Assembly (NCBI GenBank): GCA_963513935.1 | Contig: OY740769.1 | Span: 37,351,120 to 37,415,119 of the forward strand | Direction of reading: 5' to 3' | From: Aphrophora alni | Taxonomy: Eukaryota; Arthropoda; Insecta; Hemiptera; Aphrophoridae | DNA: 64,000 nt | Shown here: piece by piece, positions 1-12,322 of the stretch | Numbering within the stretch: the first letter of the stretch is position 1 | Layout of the letters: each line of letters opens with the position of its first letter | Position numbers and translations under genes: made by a program | The notes under the pieces: generated by a model | Databases searched by the model: none | What the model was told of the DNA's origin: nothing | Seen by the model: only the letters and a program-made list of their open reading frames with translations

Positions 1-669
1 AAAATTTCAAAATTACTCGTGGTCTCCCTGAACAAAAGGGAATAAATATAATAACTGGAAGGATTTAACAAAATGTGGGGGGAAAACCAGCAGTTAGAGG
101 AAGCTCAAACTGGTGAAGGAATTGAACGATCCAGGGTAGAAAAAAGAAACCGAAACTTTCAGTGGATTGTGCAATTCGTTCTGTATTCACAAGAACAGAT
201 CCTGTAATAACAAATTACAAGGTCTGGGAATTGTGCGGGTTAAAAAGAAAAAAAGGGGGGACGCGTCTAATCCACCTCAGAAAATAGAGCTGAGTTTTCT
301 CCTTGTAGTACTGATATCTACGAAACAAAAAAAGAATCATAAGCGCTTTTGAAATATTACCGCGTTATCAACTAGTAATTCACATTAATTCATCATTTAT
401 TGCCATAATGTGAAAAGACCTCTTCGTGGAAAACCCGGTATGTGAAAAAGTAAAGTTCAGTAGAAGATAGCGCTTTCGAAATGGCCGATGTAAATGGTTA
501 CTCTATCAATACGTGTCCTTAGGGAGTGAATAAAAATACCCAAATTATCATGTTTCAAATAATAATAGTTTTTTGTTATAGTTAAGTGCTCACAGACTTT
601 TGCCTAACCTTATTAGCCTACGTATGTGATAAAAAGAATACTCGTATATAATACAATAATTACGCTTAC
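1..669. other. probable intron of the glycosyltransferase gene
   Basis: This stretch lies downstream (in minus-strand sense) of the splice donor that closes the glycosyltransferase exon. I searched the minus strand for the sequence expected to follow the DXD motif in this family and found none, so the next exon is probably left of the window. Short open frames on the plus strand have no recognisable family. Nothing else is supported. Confidence 0.4.
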
Positions 670-1505
670 CTTATGCTAACTACATCAATATCCATGTACG
701 TCCCTCCAAACTTCCAGAGTGTTAACAGCCTCATTACATCACTTATGTGTGCCACTGGAAACTTCGATTCTTTAAATTTACCACTGAAATAAAGTTCTTC
801 AACATTAGTTCGAATAAATAAATCCGACATTTTTAATTGAACGAGGTGTATATTCGGATAAGACATCAATTCTTGAACATATTTCGGAGATTTTTTGTAA
901 AAATTATTATCTAAAGGGCACGTATGTAAGATGTAAACTGGACGATTAGGATTCATTATTGCTGTAGATTCAATGGCGCATATTTGTCTTGCGTTAAGTA
1001 TAACACCATCATCAGTCGATCGTCCCTGAAACTCTGAATCAAGTCCGCATCTAGATTCGATAAAAAAAATATTGTTGATATTCGGTTTAATTTCATCAAA
1101 ATTAGTGAGTTTGAATCGCCTGTCCGGTTGTTCTTCGGTGTACGAGATATGTACATCGTATTTTTTTCCAGAACGTGTGAATCGTAGCGGGGCATGTGTG
1201 TTATTTCCTAACAAATCTTTAACAGAAATTTCTACTTGTGCGCCATCTACAGTCGATTGAATGATGTCCAAGTTAGACGTAACTGTAACATTGTACGGAT
1301 TTTGTTGGTCAATCAAAATCTTCACTTCACTGATCTTTGAATTTCCTTCTTGTTGTGAAGATGGTTTCCCTTCAGGTATTAAATTTATAAAATTGTAGAA
1401 ACACATCATCAATGAAAAACAAGCTATAGACACTAGCACACATAGTCTGTTGGGTTTGAATCTGAGTTTTTGTGGGAATGGGGTTGGAGTGTCGTCTATT
1501 TCCAT
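670..1505 (-). CDS. alpha-1,4-glycosyltransferase (A4GALT/alpha4GT-like), first coding exon
   Basis: Golgi type II glycosyltransferases of this family transfer galactose or N-acetylhexosamine in alpha-1,4 linkage onto glycolipids. The exon encodes 278 residues plus two bases. Residues 1-20 are cytosolic with basic residues before a membrane anchor at about 21-43. A stem of about 100 residues follows, then the catalytic start (IFFIESRC near 146), the ARQ.CAIESTA segment, a PVYILHTCP segment, and HISDVMRLLTLWKFGGTYMDID. The DID at 272-274 is the metal-binding DXD motif. The exon ends AG/GTAAGC, with the GT at 669-668, after which the frame hits a stop, so the protein must continue by splicing. 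The rest of the catalytic domain is missing from the window. The ATG at 1505 gives the expected anchor position. Which donor and acceptor sugars are used cannot be read from the sequence. Confidence 0.85.
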
Positions 1506-3025
1506 TTCTTCTTTGCTATCTGTGCATGGTCTCAGGGTTCAATTTACCTACGAATCAGAGAAACGTGTATTAGAGAACAATAAAATAATAATAATCACGA
1601 AAAATTTAAAACGTGTATTTCAAAACAAGAAAATACTTTATCAGTTAGATTTTTCGGATATTAAACCACCATTTTCAGTTGTAATCAACACAATATGTTA
1701 TTAGATCCCCTCCTCAGAGGAACATCAATTACTACATGTAACATCAATTTAAGCACTAGGTGTAAGCAGTGGTCCCAACTAAAGACGGTTAAAAGATACT
1801 ATAGTTTAGCAGTTACTGGAAGGGTGCTGAGAGATTAGACAGGCCTCACCACAACACACACACACGCACACACACACGCGCCCGCACACACACACTCACG
1901 CCGCCCTACCTGAGCCGAATGAACAACGACTTTCAAGTTACGACTTTTTACATTTAATAGTTTGCAGTTTTCAAGATGGTTAGTTTTAAAATCTTGACAG
2001 CAAGACAATAAAAATGAGTCCAAACACGATATAGATACAAAGTATATTATGTTTCCATGTAATTTGAAAATTAAATATTATATAAAAGAAGAAAATATCA
2101 TTAGATATTAATTGCTAAAATATAAAAAGACCATTTAGGAATCCGCTTACAAGGACTCATGAACTACAGAAATTCCGAGTTACATTATCATTGCTTATAA
2201 ATCTAATAGACAGGTAAGTTGTTTCACAAATGACTTTGGCAGCTACATCATATTTTAAAATACAACCTTTATTTGACTAAGTACAATGATCATGACCACT
2301 GACCGCTGGTCGACTACAAACAATAAATAATGTCTTATGTTCTTGTTATTCTTTGGGGGTGGCTACCTTTTGAGAAGAAGCGGAAGCAACCCAGTTCAAA
2401 CCTCAGTTGTTCTCGGATTTCGCCAAGAGTTATTTCATAAATTGTTTCACTTCTTCAGAGAGTGCGGGTTAAGTTATTCAGATAATAATACACAGTAACA
2501 CTATTTACGAATTCAACATGTCCTTAAATTTTAATTTAGTAAAAAATAATATGGGGCGTAAGAAAAGCTCTTGAGAGAGTTTCCAGTGCGTGTAAAGTTT
2601 CTTATAGTGAAGTAAAAGAAGCAGTGAATGGCGATGAAGGTGAAGATAGTGCTTTAATCCGACTTCGAAGAGGACGAGACGCCTAGTGCTAAGAAATGCC
2701 GGACCATCATCCGAACATCGAGAAGTGTAAAAAATACTGTCCTGTAACGAATCTAGACGATTTTCAGAAATCAGCTATTCACAGACAGCTTACTACGAAC
2801 GAAAAGAGGTGACTACTCTCAGAAAACCTGTTTCGTTAAAAGATGCAGATTTGTTCCACGGCATTAGATGGGCACTTCCCCAAATTTTAATACCAATACG
2901 CTTTTCATACGAAAAATTTAACAGCAGAAAATGTTTAATGGAAAGGCCATTGGTTGCGCTGTTGATATGCAGGTTTTAAGAAAAATCCACAGTGAAGATA
3001 GGAATAATTTTTTTAAATTTTTTTA
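1506..3025. other. upstream flank of glycosyltransferase; no gene recognised
   Basis: AT-rich sequence that should contain the promoter and 5' UTR of the minus-strand glycosyltransferase. It includes a CA microsatellite at 1851-1897. From about 2560 it may include the decayed N-terminal part of the DDE transposon that is clear from 3026 onward, but stop codons are so frequent that I cannot assign it. Confidence 0.3.
1851..1897. repeat. (CA)n microsatellite, interrupted
   Basis: A run of CA dinucleotides with several G interruptions (CG steps), about 47 bases long. Confidence 0.9.
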
Positions 3026-3810
3026 GACGAAACTTGGCTTAACGCTAATTCAACCAAAGACAAAAGTGGACCGACGAGACTGTTTAATTGACATTGAGTA
3101 CCCCACTAGGAAAAGGCAAAAGATTGATTATAATATGTCATGCAGTGGTGCAGCAAGGTTGGATTAACGCTCTTCCTCTCGTGTTTGAATCGAAAAAGAC
3201 TTGCAATTTCCATACGGTGAAAACAGTAATGTTTTTGAGGCTTGGTTTTTTGAAGTACTGATTCCTCCCGGCTATTCCTTCGGGAAGTGTGGTTGTGTTG
3301 GATAATGCTCCATACCACTCCAGAATCCAGGACAAAGCGCCAAACTCTAACACTACAAAAGGAAAGAAGAAAAACCGCTTATCATTCAACGCCGATTTGT
3401 AGAAATGTGAAATTTACGAAATCGTCAAACTGAATAAACCACTTCAACCTAAATATGACATTGATGTAAGGACAGCTGAGTTAGGTTTTACAGTCATTAG
3501 ACTTCCGCCGTATCATTGTCAGTACAACTCTATTGAAATGGTTTGGGGCTATCTGAAGACGTACGCAAAAGAGAGAAATAAAACATTTAAACAAAGTGAT
3601 ATTCAAACTCTATTCATGGAAGCTATCAGTACCGGTACGCCAGAACAATGGAAGAAGTACGTTCAACACGTAAAGAAATCCATCGACGACGACTGGCCAT
3701 ACGAGGGGCTGAATGAATTCAGCGTGCAGGACTTCATCATCAACTTGTGTCCGGGTGACAGTGAAGACGAGTCAGATGAGGAACAGGATTGCTTTCCTTT
3801 AATGGATTAA
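3026..3810 (+). pseudogene. decayed DDE transposase (Tc1/mariner-IS630 superfamily, DDE_3 type)
   Basis: Translation in shifting frames gives the landmarks of a cut-and-paste transposase found in many insect genomes. DETWLNA at 3026 holds the first catalytic Asp. A GKRLIIICHA..GWINALPLVFESKKT block follows from about 3112, then VVVLDNAPYHSR at about 3289-3324 with the second Asp. Near 3500 comes LPPYHCQYNSIEMVWGYLK, whose Glu is the third catalytic residue. The last 90 codons (3538-3810) remain open and end in an acidic tail before a stop. Stops and frameshifts at about 3065, 3260 and 3400 break the gene, so it is inactive. I could not define terminal repeats. The DETW and PPYHC..N.IE.W motifs make the family assignment firm; the exact clade is not. 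Confidence 0.8.
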
Positions 3811-5989
3811 GAGATACATATATCTGCGCATTTATAAATTTCCAGACTCGTAAGTGACCAGAATAATTCTGCAATATTTCTATCATCTGTGTGTGGCAAT
3901 ATATCACATTATTCCTTTCTAACTATTTAATATAACATTCTTCATGTTATTTATTAGGGCGTACTGTTCTAAATTAGTTGGTTTGATACATTCTCAAAAC
4001 ATTTTAATATCTCTATATCCCTATTGTTGTTATATTTTTTATTCTTGTCATGTGTATATAGTGTACTATTTTTTATGACTACACAAATGTATCATCATTG
4101 TTTATTGTTTATATTGTTTAACCTAACGACAAACTTTACCAATGTTAGTTAATATTACAACCAATGTTACTAAAAATTAATAAACGTAGAAATAAATGTT
4201 TAAACAAATTCGTTTTGTTTTTAATTCCTTCAAAACAAGTGTATATCAAGATGAAACCTTATTGAAACCTAAATACATTGCAAAATAAATTACTGTTTTG
4301 AAAATTTTTGTACAATTAATTTATTTTGTTACAAATTATTCTCTTTATTTTTTAGAGTTATTCTGAACCTCATAAAACCAGATTTGTACTAGATAAACTT
4401 AGAATCGTTGTAACCATGTCGTGTTTGGTCTCATTTTGTTCAATATTTTATGGAGATTAAAAAAAATTAAAAATAACAAGAAAAAGTAATCAAATTGCAA
4501 TGTTGCGAATTTTGTAATGGCGGGCCAGTGATGAGTCACTAGCTCGCGGCGGGGGGGGGGGGTAGGTCTACGGCCCTGCTAGAAAATGCGCGTGCGTTGG
4601 TGAAGGGACACAAATCCCTTAGCGTCCTTCACGTACCTGCAAACTTTTATAACATTTTGAACTTTTTTATTTATTACCTGTTTTAAAAAATTAAAATCAT
4701 GACATGTATGTTTTGTAAAACGACGAGTTCGAATTTTATAACAGTTTTTCTTTACTTACGTCCCTAAATAGCCCAAACTCAAATTAATCCTAAACTTTTG
4801 AATATTTTTTAACTTAATTTTTTTTCCATAATTCATAACATTTAATTATTATTATAAATCGCTAAAAAAATAAATTTAAATTTCTTTTGTTTTATCACTT
4901 GATTACTAAATATACCAAACATTTAAAACTTCCTAATTTTACCCAAAAAATTTTTTGGCCTATTTTTCCTGGAACACAGTTTATAATTTTTCGGCACTTA
5001 TTTTAAATTTCACATCGCATTTTATGTCTATATCTTCATAACAAAAAATAATCCCAAAAATACCGTACCCAATATTTAGAAAATGTTTATTTATTAACTA
5101 ATTTTGCCCAAAACTATTCAATATTTTAATGTACCGAATCTAAATTTGACATTAATTTAGTGTAGTTGATCCCACTTTCAAAACAAATAAAACATTCTAT
5201 ATTATGTTGATTTTTTTTTCTTTTTCAGATTTTACCCACATTCCAATAGTTCAGTTATTTAATGTAAGACTGGTGACACCTAGTATGAAATTTGTTGTTA
5301 TTTATATGGCATTTATATGTTATTTATATTTTACAACAAATTCAAAAATAAATCAGAAATCTTGAAAAGGTGTATACCGGGTGGTTATAAAGTCCCTTCT
5401 CCCTTACTTTTTTCTACAATTTATATTTAAAGTGATTTCAATGATACCATTTATTATATAGGTAGAAACTCTAACTTTTGAGGTATTCTAAAATATTGGG
5501 AGTTACCTGAGGTTTAAGTTATAGAAGTCAACTTCCGAATTCTTTATGAGAAGATAATCATGCGACATGCCGATTAACTCTGCCTTTTCCCCCTGAAAAC
5601 AATGGTGAAATTAAAATTCAAGAGGATTGTACAGTTTCTAAGAAATCAGTAGGTCAAAGATGTAGGAGTCGACTTAAAAGTTGTAATGAGAAGATAATCA
5701 TGTAAAATTTGTATATCTGTAACAATTTTTAAAACCTGAGACTATTTTCAATTTTGGGGGACTAGTTATTAAAAACCTAACATTCGAACTCAATGCCTCA
5801 AAAAACATACTTGTTTTTGAAAACATGGAAGAAAAAACACCCTAAAGTGTAGTATGACAACAATATTGCTAAATTCTTGGAGAAACACTCTTGTGGAATA
5901 TACCTCTTTAAGGATACATGATTCACGAAAACCTTTTGTTTCCACCAAATTCGGTCAAACAAAAGTGAAATTGCACGAAAGTTCACGTA
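3811..5989. other. AT-rich DNA, no gene; possible repeat fragments
   Basis: No coding sequence recognised. A run of 12 G lies at 4551-4562 next to a short GC-rich patch. At about 5385 the sequence GGGTGGTTATAAAGTCCC looks like a transposon terminus, but no partner end was found. A phrase around ATGAGAAGATAATCATG occurs twice, near 5550 and 5685, indicating a small local duplication. Confidence 0.35.
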
Positions 5990-6710
5990 GATTATAAGTA
6001 ATCGTTGCCGACAATCTCAAAAATCTGTAATGGACACATATGGGTTGTGTACCACAAATTAAAGCCCATGAATTTTGTCATAAAAAAATGAAAATCGGTC
6101 AAGACATTCGTTCACTAAGCTCAAATATGTTACTTTGTACATTATTTTATAAAAATAGGATATCGCAATATGAAAATAGCTTAGTTGATGTCACTAAGGA
6201 AAACTGACCTCTTATCATTAATTAATTACATATTTATAATGAAACTTTTTCGCAAAAATAAAATTGATATTCCAGTTCTAGACCTTAATAAATTGTTTTT
6301 GGGGACAAGAAATAATATTTAGGTTAATTGTTAGAAATGGAAGTTCGTACTAGATGAAAAAAGATTCTCAAAAAATCAAGGATAGGTGACACGAATAAAT
6401 ATTGCAGACTTAACTAAATTTTTCTTTGTTCCAGTTTTACTGTCATGAAACTTGTCCATTGCGTGTTGTTGATCTTTTCCAATCTTAAATATTGAACTTT
6501 GTAATAAATACTACTTTTATAGTGCAATAACCTATTTTCATCACATTCCAGAAAATAACTTACAAAATAACATTTTTAAGCGTAGTGAACGAATCCGTTG
6601 ACCGATTTTTATTTTCTTGCAACAGAATTTCATGCTTTTAAAGAAATTTAATTTGAGGTATCACAAGCCAAATGTGCCAATTACACATTTCAAGATAGTG
6701 GTGGTGGGAG
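5990..6710. repeat. old foldback element with diverged inverted arms
   Basis: The segment around 6000-6180 is, in reverse complement, recognisably similar to 6540-6705. Shared blocks include GTGAACGAAT followed by TTGACCGATTTT, and CATATGTGTCCATTACA against AAATGTGCCAATTACA. The arms are about 150 bases and perhaps two-thirds identical by eye, with about 360 bases between them. No open frame spans it. It is best read as an old non-autonomous element; its class is unknown. Confidence 0.6.
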
Positions 6711-6869
6711 GAAAAGAATTTTTTTTTTTTTAATTTTGTAAATAGGTTATCTAAGGTAATCCCTTAAAAGGTGAATAACTGTCCTGAGAACAGACTATGC
6801 ATATATGAATATAAAAAACCCACCAACACATTTTTCAATAAAATAAACTTTTATTATAGATAGGTCTAT

Positions 6870-7600
6870 GAAACCATCTGGATTTTTACAGGTACTAAAA
6901 GACAAAGTGAAAGCTTCAAAAACGACCTAAATAAAATATACCCCTGTCCTAAAACCACCAGCGAAATAGAAAATAACAAAAGCATAACTTCCTGGATTTA
7001 ACAATGACTAATGTCAGCAACAGATTCTCTTTCAAAATATACGGGAAACCAACTCAAAGAAACCAAACATCCATGCGTCATCCAAACATTCATATAACCA
7101 ATAAATAGCGGCTTACAGTAGCTATTCAAATATCCAACCTACAAATACGTCGTGCATTCAACATAGGCCCTACCAATGTACAAGAACGATCTCATAAACA
7201 AAATCAACACAATAAAACAAATATCTGCTTCAAATGGATACGATCTCACCCGTTATATACAATATAACAAAAATAGAAAGAAGAAAAAAAAACAGGAGAA
7301 AAAACAAAATATATTGGTACACATTGAATATCACGGTTTAATACATAATGTCGTTAGGTGAATTTTTAAAAAACAAGGACAAAAGTAATAACAACCTTAG
7401 TAAAACATTGAAACTTAAAAAAAAAAAAAAAATTATTAACACACTACAACTGCGATCTACAAAATCTTTTGCGACAATTAATTGCAATAAACCTTACATC
7501 GGGCAAACAGGTAGATCCTTCAAAGTAAGGTTTAAAAAAAAACATTCCATTTTATTAAAGAAAAAAAAAAACAATTCACACACAATTTTTGATAAGATAA
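6870..7600 (+). mobile_element. decayed Penelope-like element fragment (RT thumb and GIY-YIG)
   Basis: Frames between 6880 and 7260 carry the C-terminal reverse-transcriptase pattern of Penelope-like elements: LNKIYP..., a block similar to YRKPTQ.NQT.H.SSKHPYN, then YKNDLINKINTIKQISASNGYD at about 7180. Downstream, 7470-7540 reads NCNKPYIGQTGRSFKVRFK, the YIG half of a GIY-YIG endonuclease. Many stops, frameshifts and A-runs show it is dead. It resembles in layout the better preserved copy at 62.2-63.9 kb but is clearly a separate, older insertion. Confidence 0.7.
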
Positions 7601-7637
7601 TTCAAATTGAACCACAACTCCTCTCCTTTCTGTATGT

Positions 7638-8738
7638 AGGTGTGTGTAAGTTATAACCCAATATTGTTATAAACTTATATTTAATACTAAACTTAATCAC
7701 TCACACACCTACACAGAAAGAAGAGGAGTGGATTCATCGATACTTTTGAAACTATCTAGCACATTAGATATGTGTTAATCAAAAACCTGATTTCTGATAT
7801 AAATTGCATGAGATAATTCGACAAGGTTTCAACGATTACAGTATTTTCATTACTTTTATGATTTTGTAGTATACATTCAAGAGTGTACCTACAGTAATGT
7901 AGGATTTAGTACCTACAGTAATTGTTGTTATATTATACAACGTCAAAGCTCTTCCTCTGTATTAAAATGAAGTAAACAAGGTAAACTTACATTAACTAAA
8001 AGTTTCAATAATACTCACCATTCCAAACAATGAATTAAGCACGTTAAAAAGTATAGACTTTGTAAAAAGTCAAATTTGGGATTAACACATTGTTGTTATT
8101 GGGCTAATATTTTAATTATACAGATAACAACTTCTTTCTATACCTGAAGTTCACATCTCTCTTTTTTATTTTATCAATATTTTTTATTTTATCTCACATC
8201 GCTATCAATATTTTATACTATTTTACAGGCTTCTTTATTATTAAATTAAAATTTGTAGCCACAGTATAGGTTTCAAAGAACATTTATTTTGCAAAGGACA
8301 TTTATTGTCTAAATCAATGTTTTGTATAATTTAAAATATATAAGAAATTATAATTCTTATAAAAGTATAAAACATAAAAAGTGCATAGTGAGCATGTTAT
8401 AATATGTTAAAATTTCGAGATTATGTGTTTATAAATAGTTTTTAAGTATTTTTAAAGAATTAATATTTATTGAACACATCATATTACATGTTAAAAGTAC
8501 TTTAGGAGAATAACTTACCAAATTTATTATAGAATGTGGGTTTTTGTTTTAAGACTTTTTCAATCTTTTCAATAATAGCATTTAGTCCTATTCTAAAGTA
8601 AACCAATAGTTCAACATTTTATGTCTTGACAAAAGTAAATGAACTTTATATTTTGGGTAGAGTTTCAAGATTTTTAATGAATTTTAGAAAACTTACATAT
8701 TTAGCTTTTTTTCATGTGTCTTATATAAAATATTAATC
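7638..8738 (+). repeat. 1.1 kb interspersed repeat, copy A
   Basis: This segment aligns along its whole length with 10685-12322 in the same orientation. Landmarks shared by both copies are GTGTGTAAGTTATAA, GATACTTTTGAAA, ACAAGGTTTCAACGATTACA, GTATAGACT and ATGTGG.TTTTTGTTTTAAGA. Copy A starts with a hairpin: TAGGTGTGTGTAAG near 7636 pairs with the CACACACCTACA block near 7705. No coding sequence is visible. It keeps the empty target site that is filled in copy B. Confidence 0.8.
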
Positions 8739-10684
8739 ACAACAATTATTGGCTCTTGAATAAAACCGCTTTTATGTCAAATTTGGCTAATAATAGGCCT
8801 TTCATAATTCAAATTATAAAACAGTACAGATCTTGGTCAGCAGATATATGAACTTGGTGTTGTGAACCGCAGTACTGTCATTTAGTGCAATTCATTTTAA
8901 AAGGAACCAAATTATTCAAAATATCTGAAAACGATATACTATTAACGTAAAACACATCTTTTGTCCTGTTTTGACTGTCAAAACACCTAAGTACTCCATT
9001 TTGAGTTAATATAGAGCATTCAAAAATTTTAGTGTTTTATTTATATATTTATGTAGCTTTAAACTGTTTTCTGGTTTACACATTATATTTTATCGACTGG
9101 TAAGCAGATTCAGGTCATTTTACAAAGTAAAAACTTTTCTATTTATAAGGATATAATCTTTTTTAAGTAACATATATATCAGTTTACACAATCAAAAACG
9201 TAAGTGTTTCATGGAAATGGTTAGTTTACGGACAAATATGGAATTTTAAAAGTAGGCTATCTGATGATGTCTTATAGCCGAAATTTATTGTACTTTTTCC
9301 CACGTACAAACTGTATTATAAAAACTATGTGATGATGTCTGGATAGCCAAAACTTTCTAATTTCTTTTATTATTAACTAAAATACCTATTTACCATAGTT
9401 TTTAAAGTGTACTAATGTTCGACCCAAAATTAAATTAATTTTAGTCTTCTGTCTCTAAGTCAATGAACTATATGCCTCATTAAAATTTTTTTAGTAATTT
9501 GGAGTGTTTGTAGTTTGTAAACACACTAAGAGTCCAAACTTTCAAACAGTCTCTAGTTTAAAAAAAATACAGATATTGAAAATTTCTTGCCACATTGAGT
9601 AAAAACTTTTAACCATTCTCAAGTTTTAAAAGAAAGACATACAGATTTTGAAAATGTCTTGCCACTTTGAGTGCAAACTTTTAACCATTCCCAAGTTTTA
9701 AAAGAAATACAGATTTTGAAAATGTTTTGCCACATATGTAGCAAGAAATTTTCGTACATCAAAATGTATCTTATATTGTTTAAAAATTTTTAAAAACCTT
9801 ACAATTTTAAAGATTTTATATTCCTCTATGATTTTTCTTATAAAGTAGAAACATTTTAGGGCTATTTTAAGATATGTTTTTATATAGTAACATTGAAATT
9901 AACTATGATTTCTCTAATATAAGGTATAATCTTTTCTATTGTATGGGCTATTTAAAACTTGATATGGAAAATTGAATTAAAAAACCTACAATTTTACAGA
10001 TTGTATATTATTAGAGACCTATATTGTATTAACAGTTCCATTATTTGTGCTATGTTCCGGGAGGCATTGATAACATTACAGTGTCATCAAATGATTTAGT
10101 GATTTACAAACACTCTTTTAGTTATGCAATTTCTAAACAGACCTTTTAGATATATTGTCTAAACTCCTTTTTTACGGATTATTTTTCAACTAAAAAATGC
10201 TTATGTTTAAAATAAATTTAAACTTTTTTTCAATACTACACTGTTCTCCGAGGTTTTATAAAGGCTAATGATCTCCAACTTTGTAAATAAGGCTAATGAA
10301 TCCGTCAAGTTAATAATGGATGTCTAATCAAACTGTTAATCATCACAATTGACTCATTTCACTGTACTTTAAAATATATGTTGTTTTTACGAATTTTTTT
10401 TTCAAAATATACAATTTTTCATTTTATATCACAATATACACATCATATTAATCAATTTAATGTCTCGGAAAAAGTCGTCAGAGTGCAAATTGGATTTTTA
10501 AAATCACCTGATGATGTTAGGAATTTCATTAATTTTTTAAATAATATCAAAAAATTTACATATGTTGGACCGTGGAAGAACCAAACTATGTATAGTGAAT
10601 ATTAACAAATAAATGTTTGGAGAGTTTGGGGCGCCCGCAGAAGGATGGAACTGTAGGAACATGAAAACAATATTATGTTATGTC
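8739..10684. other. AT-rich DNA between the two repeat copies; no gene recognised
   Basis: Nothing coding is supported. An open frame at 10378-10605 (75 codons) has no recognised family and its composition matches the surrounding DNA. Two short similar hairpin motifs (CTGATGATGTCT near 9258; GTGATGATGTCT near 9329) occur about 70 bases apart, each followed by ATAGCC and A-rich sequence. Confidence 0.35.
9550..9735 (+). repeat. tandem repeat, about 70-base unit, 2.7 copies
   Basis: Three consecutive units share AAGTTTTAAAAGAAA..ACAGATTTTGAAAATGTCTTGCCAC and AAACTTTTAACCATTC. The first two units are 67 and 72 bases long and the third is cut off after GCCACAT. Differences between units are point changes and short indels. 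Confidence 0.8.
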
Positions 10685-12322
10685 TGTGTGTAAGTTATAA
10701 TCCAAGATTGTTATAAACTTATATTAATACAGTACTAAACTTATTCACTTACACACCCCTACACACAGAAAGGAGAGTTGAGGATTCTTCGATACTTTTG
10801 AAAGCATGGCCACGCACTTTAGATATGTGTTAATAAAATCGTAATTTCTGATTTAAATTTCATGAAATAATTTGACAAGGTTTCAACGATTACAGTATTT
10901 TCACTACTGTTAATATTTTTTAAATGTATTAAACAGTGTTTAAATTACAGTAATGTGTCAACCATTCAACAGTGTTCCTACATTAATTCTTCTTATAATT
11001 TACAACGTCAAAGCTCTTCCTATTTTTTGAAATGAAGTAATCAAGTTAAACTTATATTAACTAAAAGTTTCAATAATACTCAACATTCCAAACAACTAAT
11101 TAAGCACGTTAAACGTATAGACTGTGTAAAAAGTCAAATTTGGGGTTATCACATTGTTGTTATTGGGCTAATATTTTAACTACACAGACAATTTCTCTAT
11201 CTGAAGTTCACATCTCTAATAATTTATACTCTTTTTTAGACTTCTGTACTATATTAAATAAAAATTTGTGGCCAAAATATCGGTTTTAAAGAATATTTGT
11301 AAAAGACATTTATTGTCTAGATCAATATTTTGTATAATTCAAACGTATAAGAAATCAAAATTTGTACTTCTAGTAGAACATGGAATGCATACTCAGCATG
11401 TTACTATGTTCAAATTAGATATTTTGGATTTATTATTGGTTTTTAAGTATTTTTAAAGAGTTATTATATATTAAAAACACTATGTTCAAGTTTTAAAAAG
11501 ACTGAAGGAGAATAAATTTCCAAATTTATTATACAGAGTGTCCCGTAACTCTCTGGACACATGTATATAGCGTTATTGCTTGGGTCAATACAAACACATT
11601 TCACCATAGGAACATGGGTCTGCGGTGCCTAGTTTTCCGTCTATCTGTCTGTATGTGTTTTTTACAAAACAATTCCTTACTCCTAAACGGTTTGAGGTAC
11701 AACGTTGGGATTTTGCACAAATGTTTATCTTATTAAGACCTATCTTCGTTTAAAATTATACTAAAATATCGTCAACCGTTTCAAGATGGCGGCCATTTAA
11801 AATCTTTGATGCCAAATTCCACGAAAACCGTTGACTTTACAAAAAAATTGCAAGATATGAAAAAGTTAGTAAATTTTATGTAGTTTTCAATAATACATTA
11901 TTTGTTAAGATCGGATAAAAAACAACAGAGAAATTAGCTCTTTTCGTAAAGCATGACCACTTTTCTCCGTTTAAACCCTGCTAATACTCCTTTTACACTG
12001 TCTAAATAATCTATTGCTAAGTATCATTAACTTTTAATGTTCCTATGGTGAAATGTGTTTGTCTTGACCCAAGCAATAACGCTATATACATGTGTCCAGA
12101 GAGTTACGGGACACCCTGTAGAATGTGGATTTTTGTTTTAAGAATTTTTCAAATTTTCAAATATTACATTTTTTAATATCCTATTCAAACATAAACATTT
12201 AGTTGAAAATTTATGAGTCTTGACAAAAATCAAAAGCTCATATTTTGAGCTGAATAATTTAAAGTTTTCAATGAATTTTAAAAAAAATTATATATATATA
12301 TATGTATCTTATATAAAATGTT
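10685..12322 (+). repeat. 1.1 kb interspersed repeat, copy B, interrupted by a 585-base element
   Basis: Second copy of the repeat seen at 7638-8738. It has a similar initial hairpin (GTGTGTAAGTTATAA near 10687 against CTTACACACCCCTACA near 10750). The copy is split by the TA-flanked element at 11534-12118. Removing that element and one TA restores collinearity with copy A. The distance between copies (about 3 kb) and their divergence suggest two insertions of one family, or an old tandem duplication. Confidence 0.8.
11534..12118. mobile_element. MITE with TA target duplication (Tc1/mariner type)
   Basis: A 585-base element with terminal inverted repeats of about 75 bases. The left end starts CAGAGTGTCCCGTAACTC and the right end is GAGTTACGGGACACCCTG. 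Both are flanked by TA (11532-11533 and 12119-12120). Copy A of the host repeat shows the unoccupied site (AATTTATTATAGAATGTGG at 8521) with a single TA, which directly proves the boundaries and the 2-base duplication. No open frame is present, so it needed a transposase from elsewhere. The TA duplication places it with Tc1/mariner-type elements. Confidence 0.9.

Noticed and set aside
167..352. 61-codon plus-strand frame at the left edge
   Set aside because: No recognised domain; lies in the likely intron of the minus-strand glycosyltransferase.
2385..2405. GTTCAAACC as a tRNA B box
   Set aside because: No A box at the right distance and no cloverleaf could be drawn. No tRNA gene was found anywhere in the window.
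9240..9365. Two CTGATGATG/ATAGCC hairpin motifs about 70 bases apart
   Set aside because: GGCTAT pairs with ATAGCC across the motif, which competes with a hammerhead fold, and the second copy lacks the C of the core and the GAAA. Kept only as a note in the region entry.
9550..9735. CRISPR-like array
   Set aside because: Units are directly adjacent diverged tandem repeats with no unique spacers, in an animal genome.
10378..10605. 75-codon frame with a KSPDDVRNFINFL segment
   Set aside because: No family recognised, A/T-driven composition and no splice or gene context.
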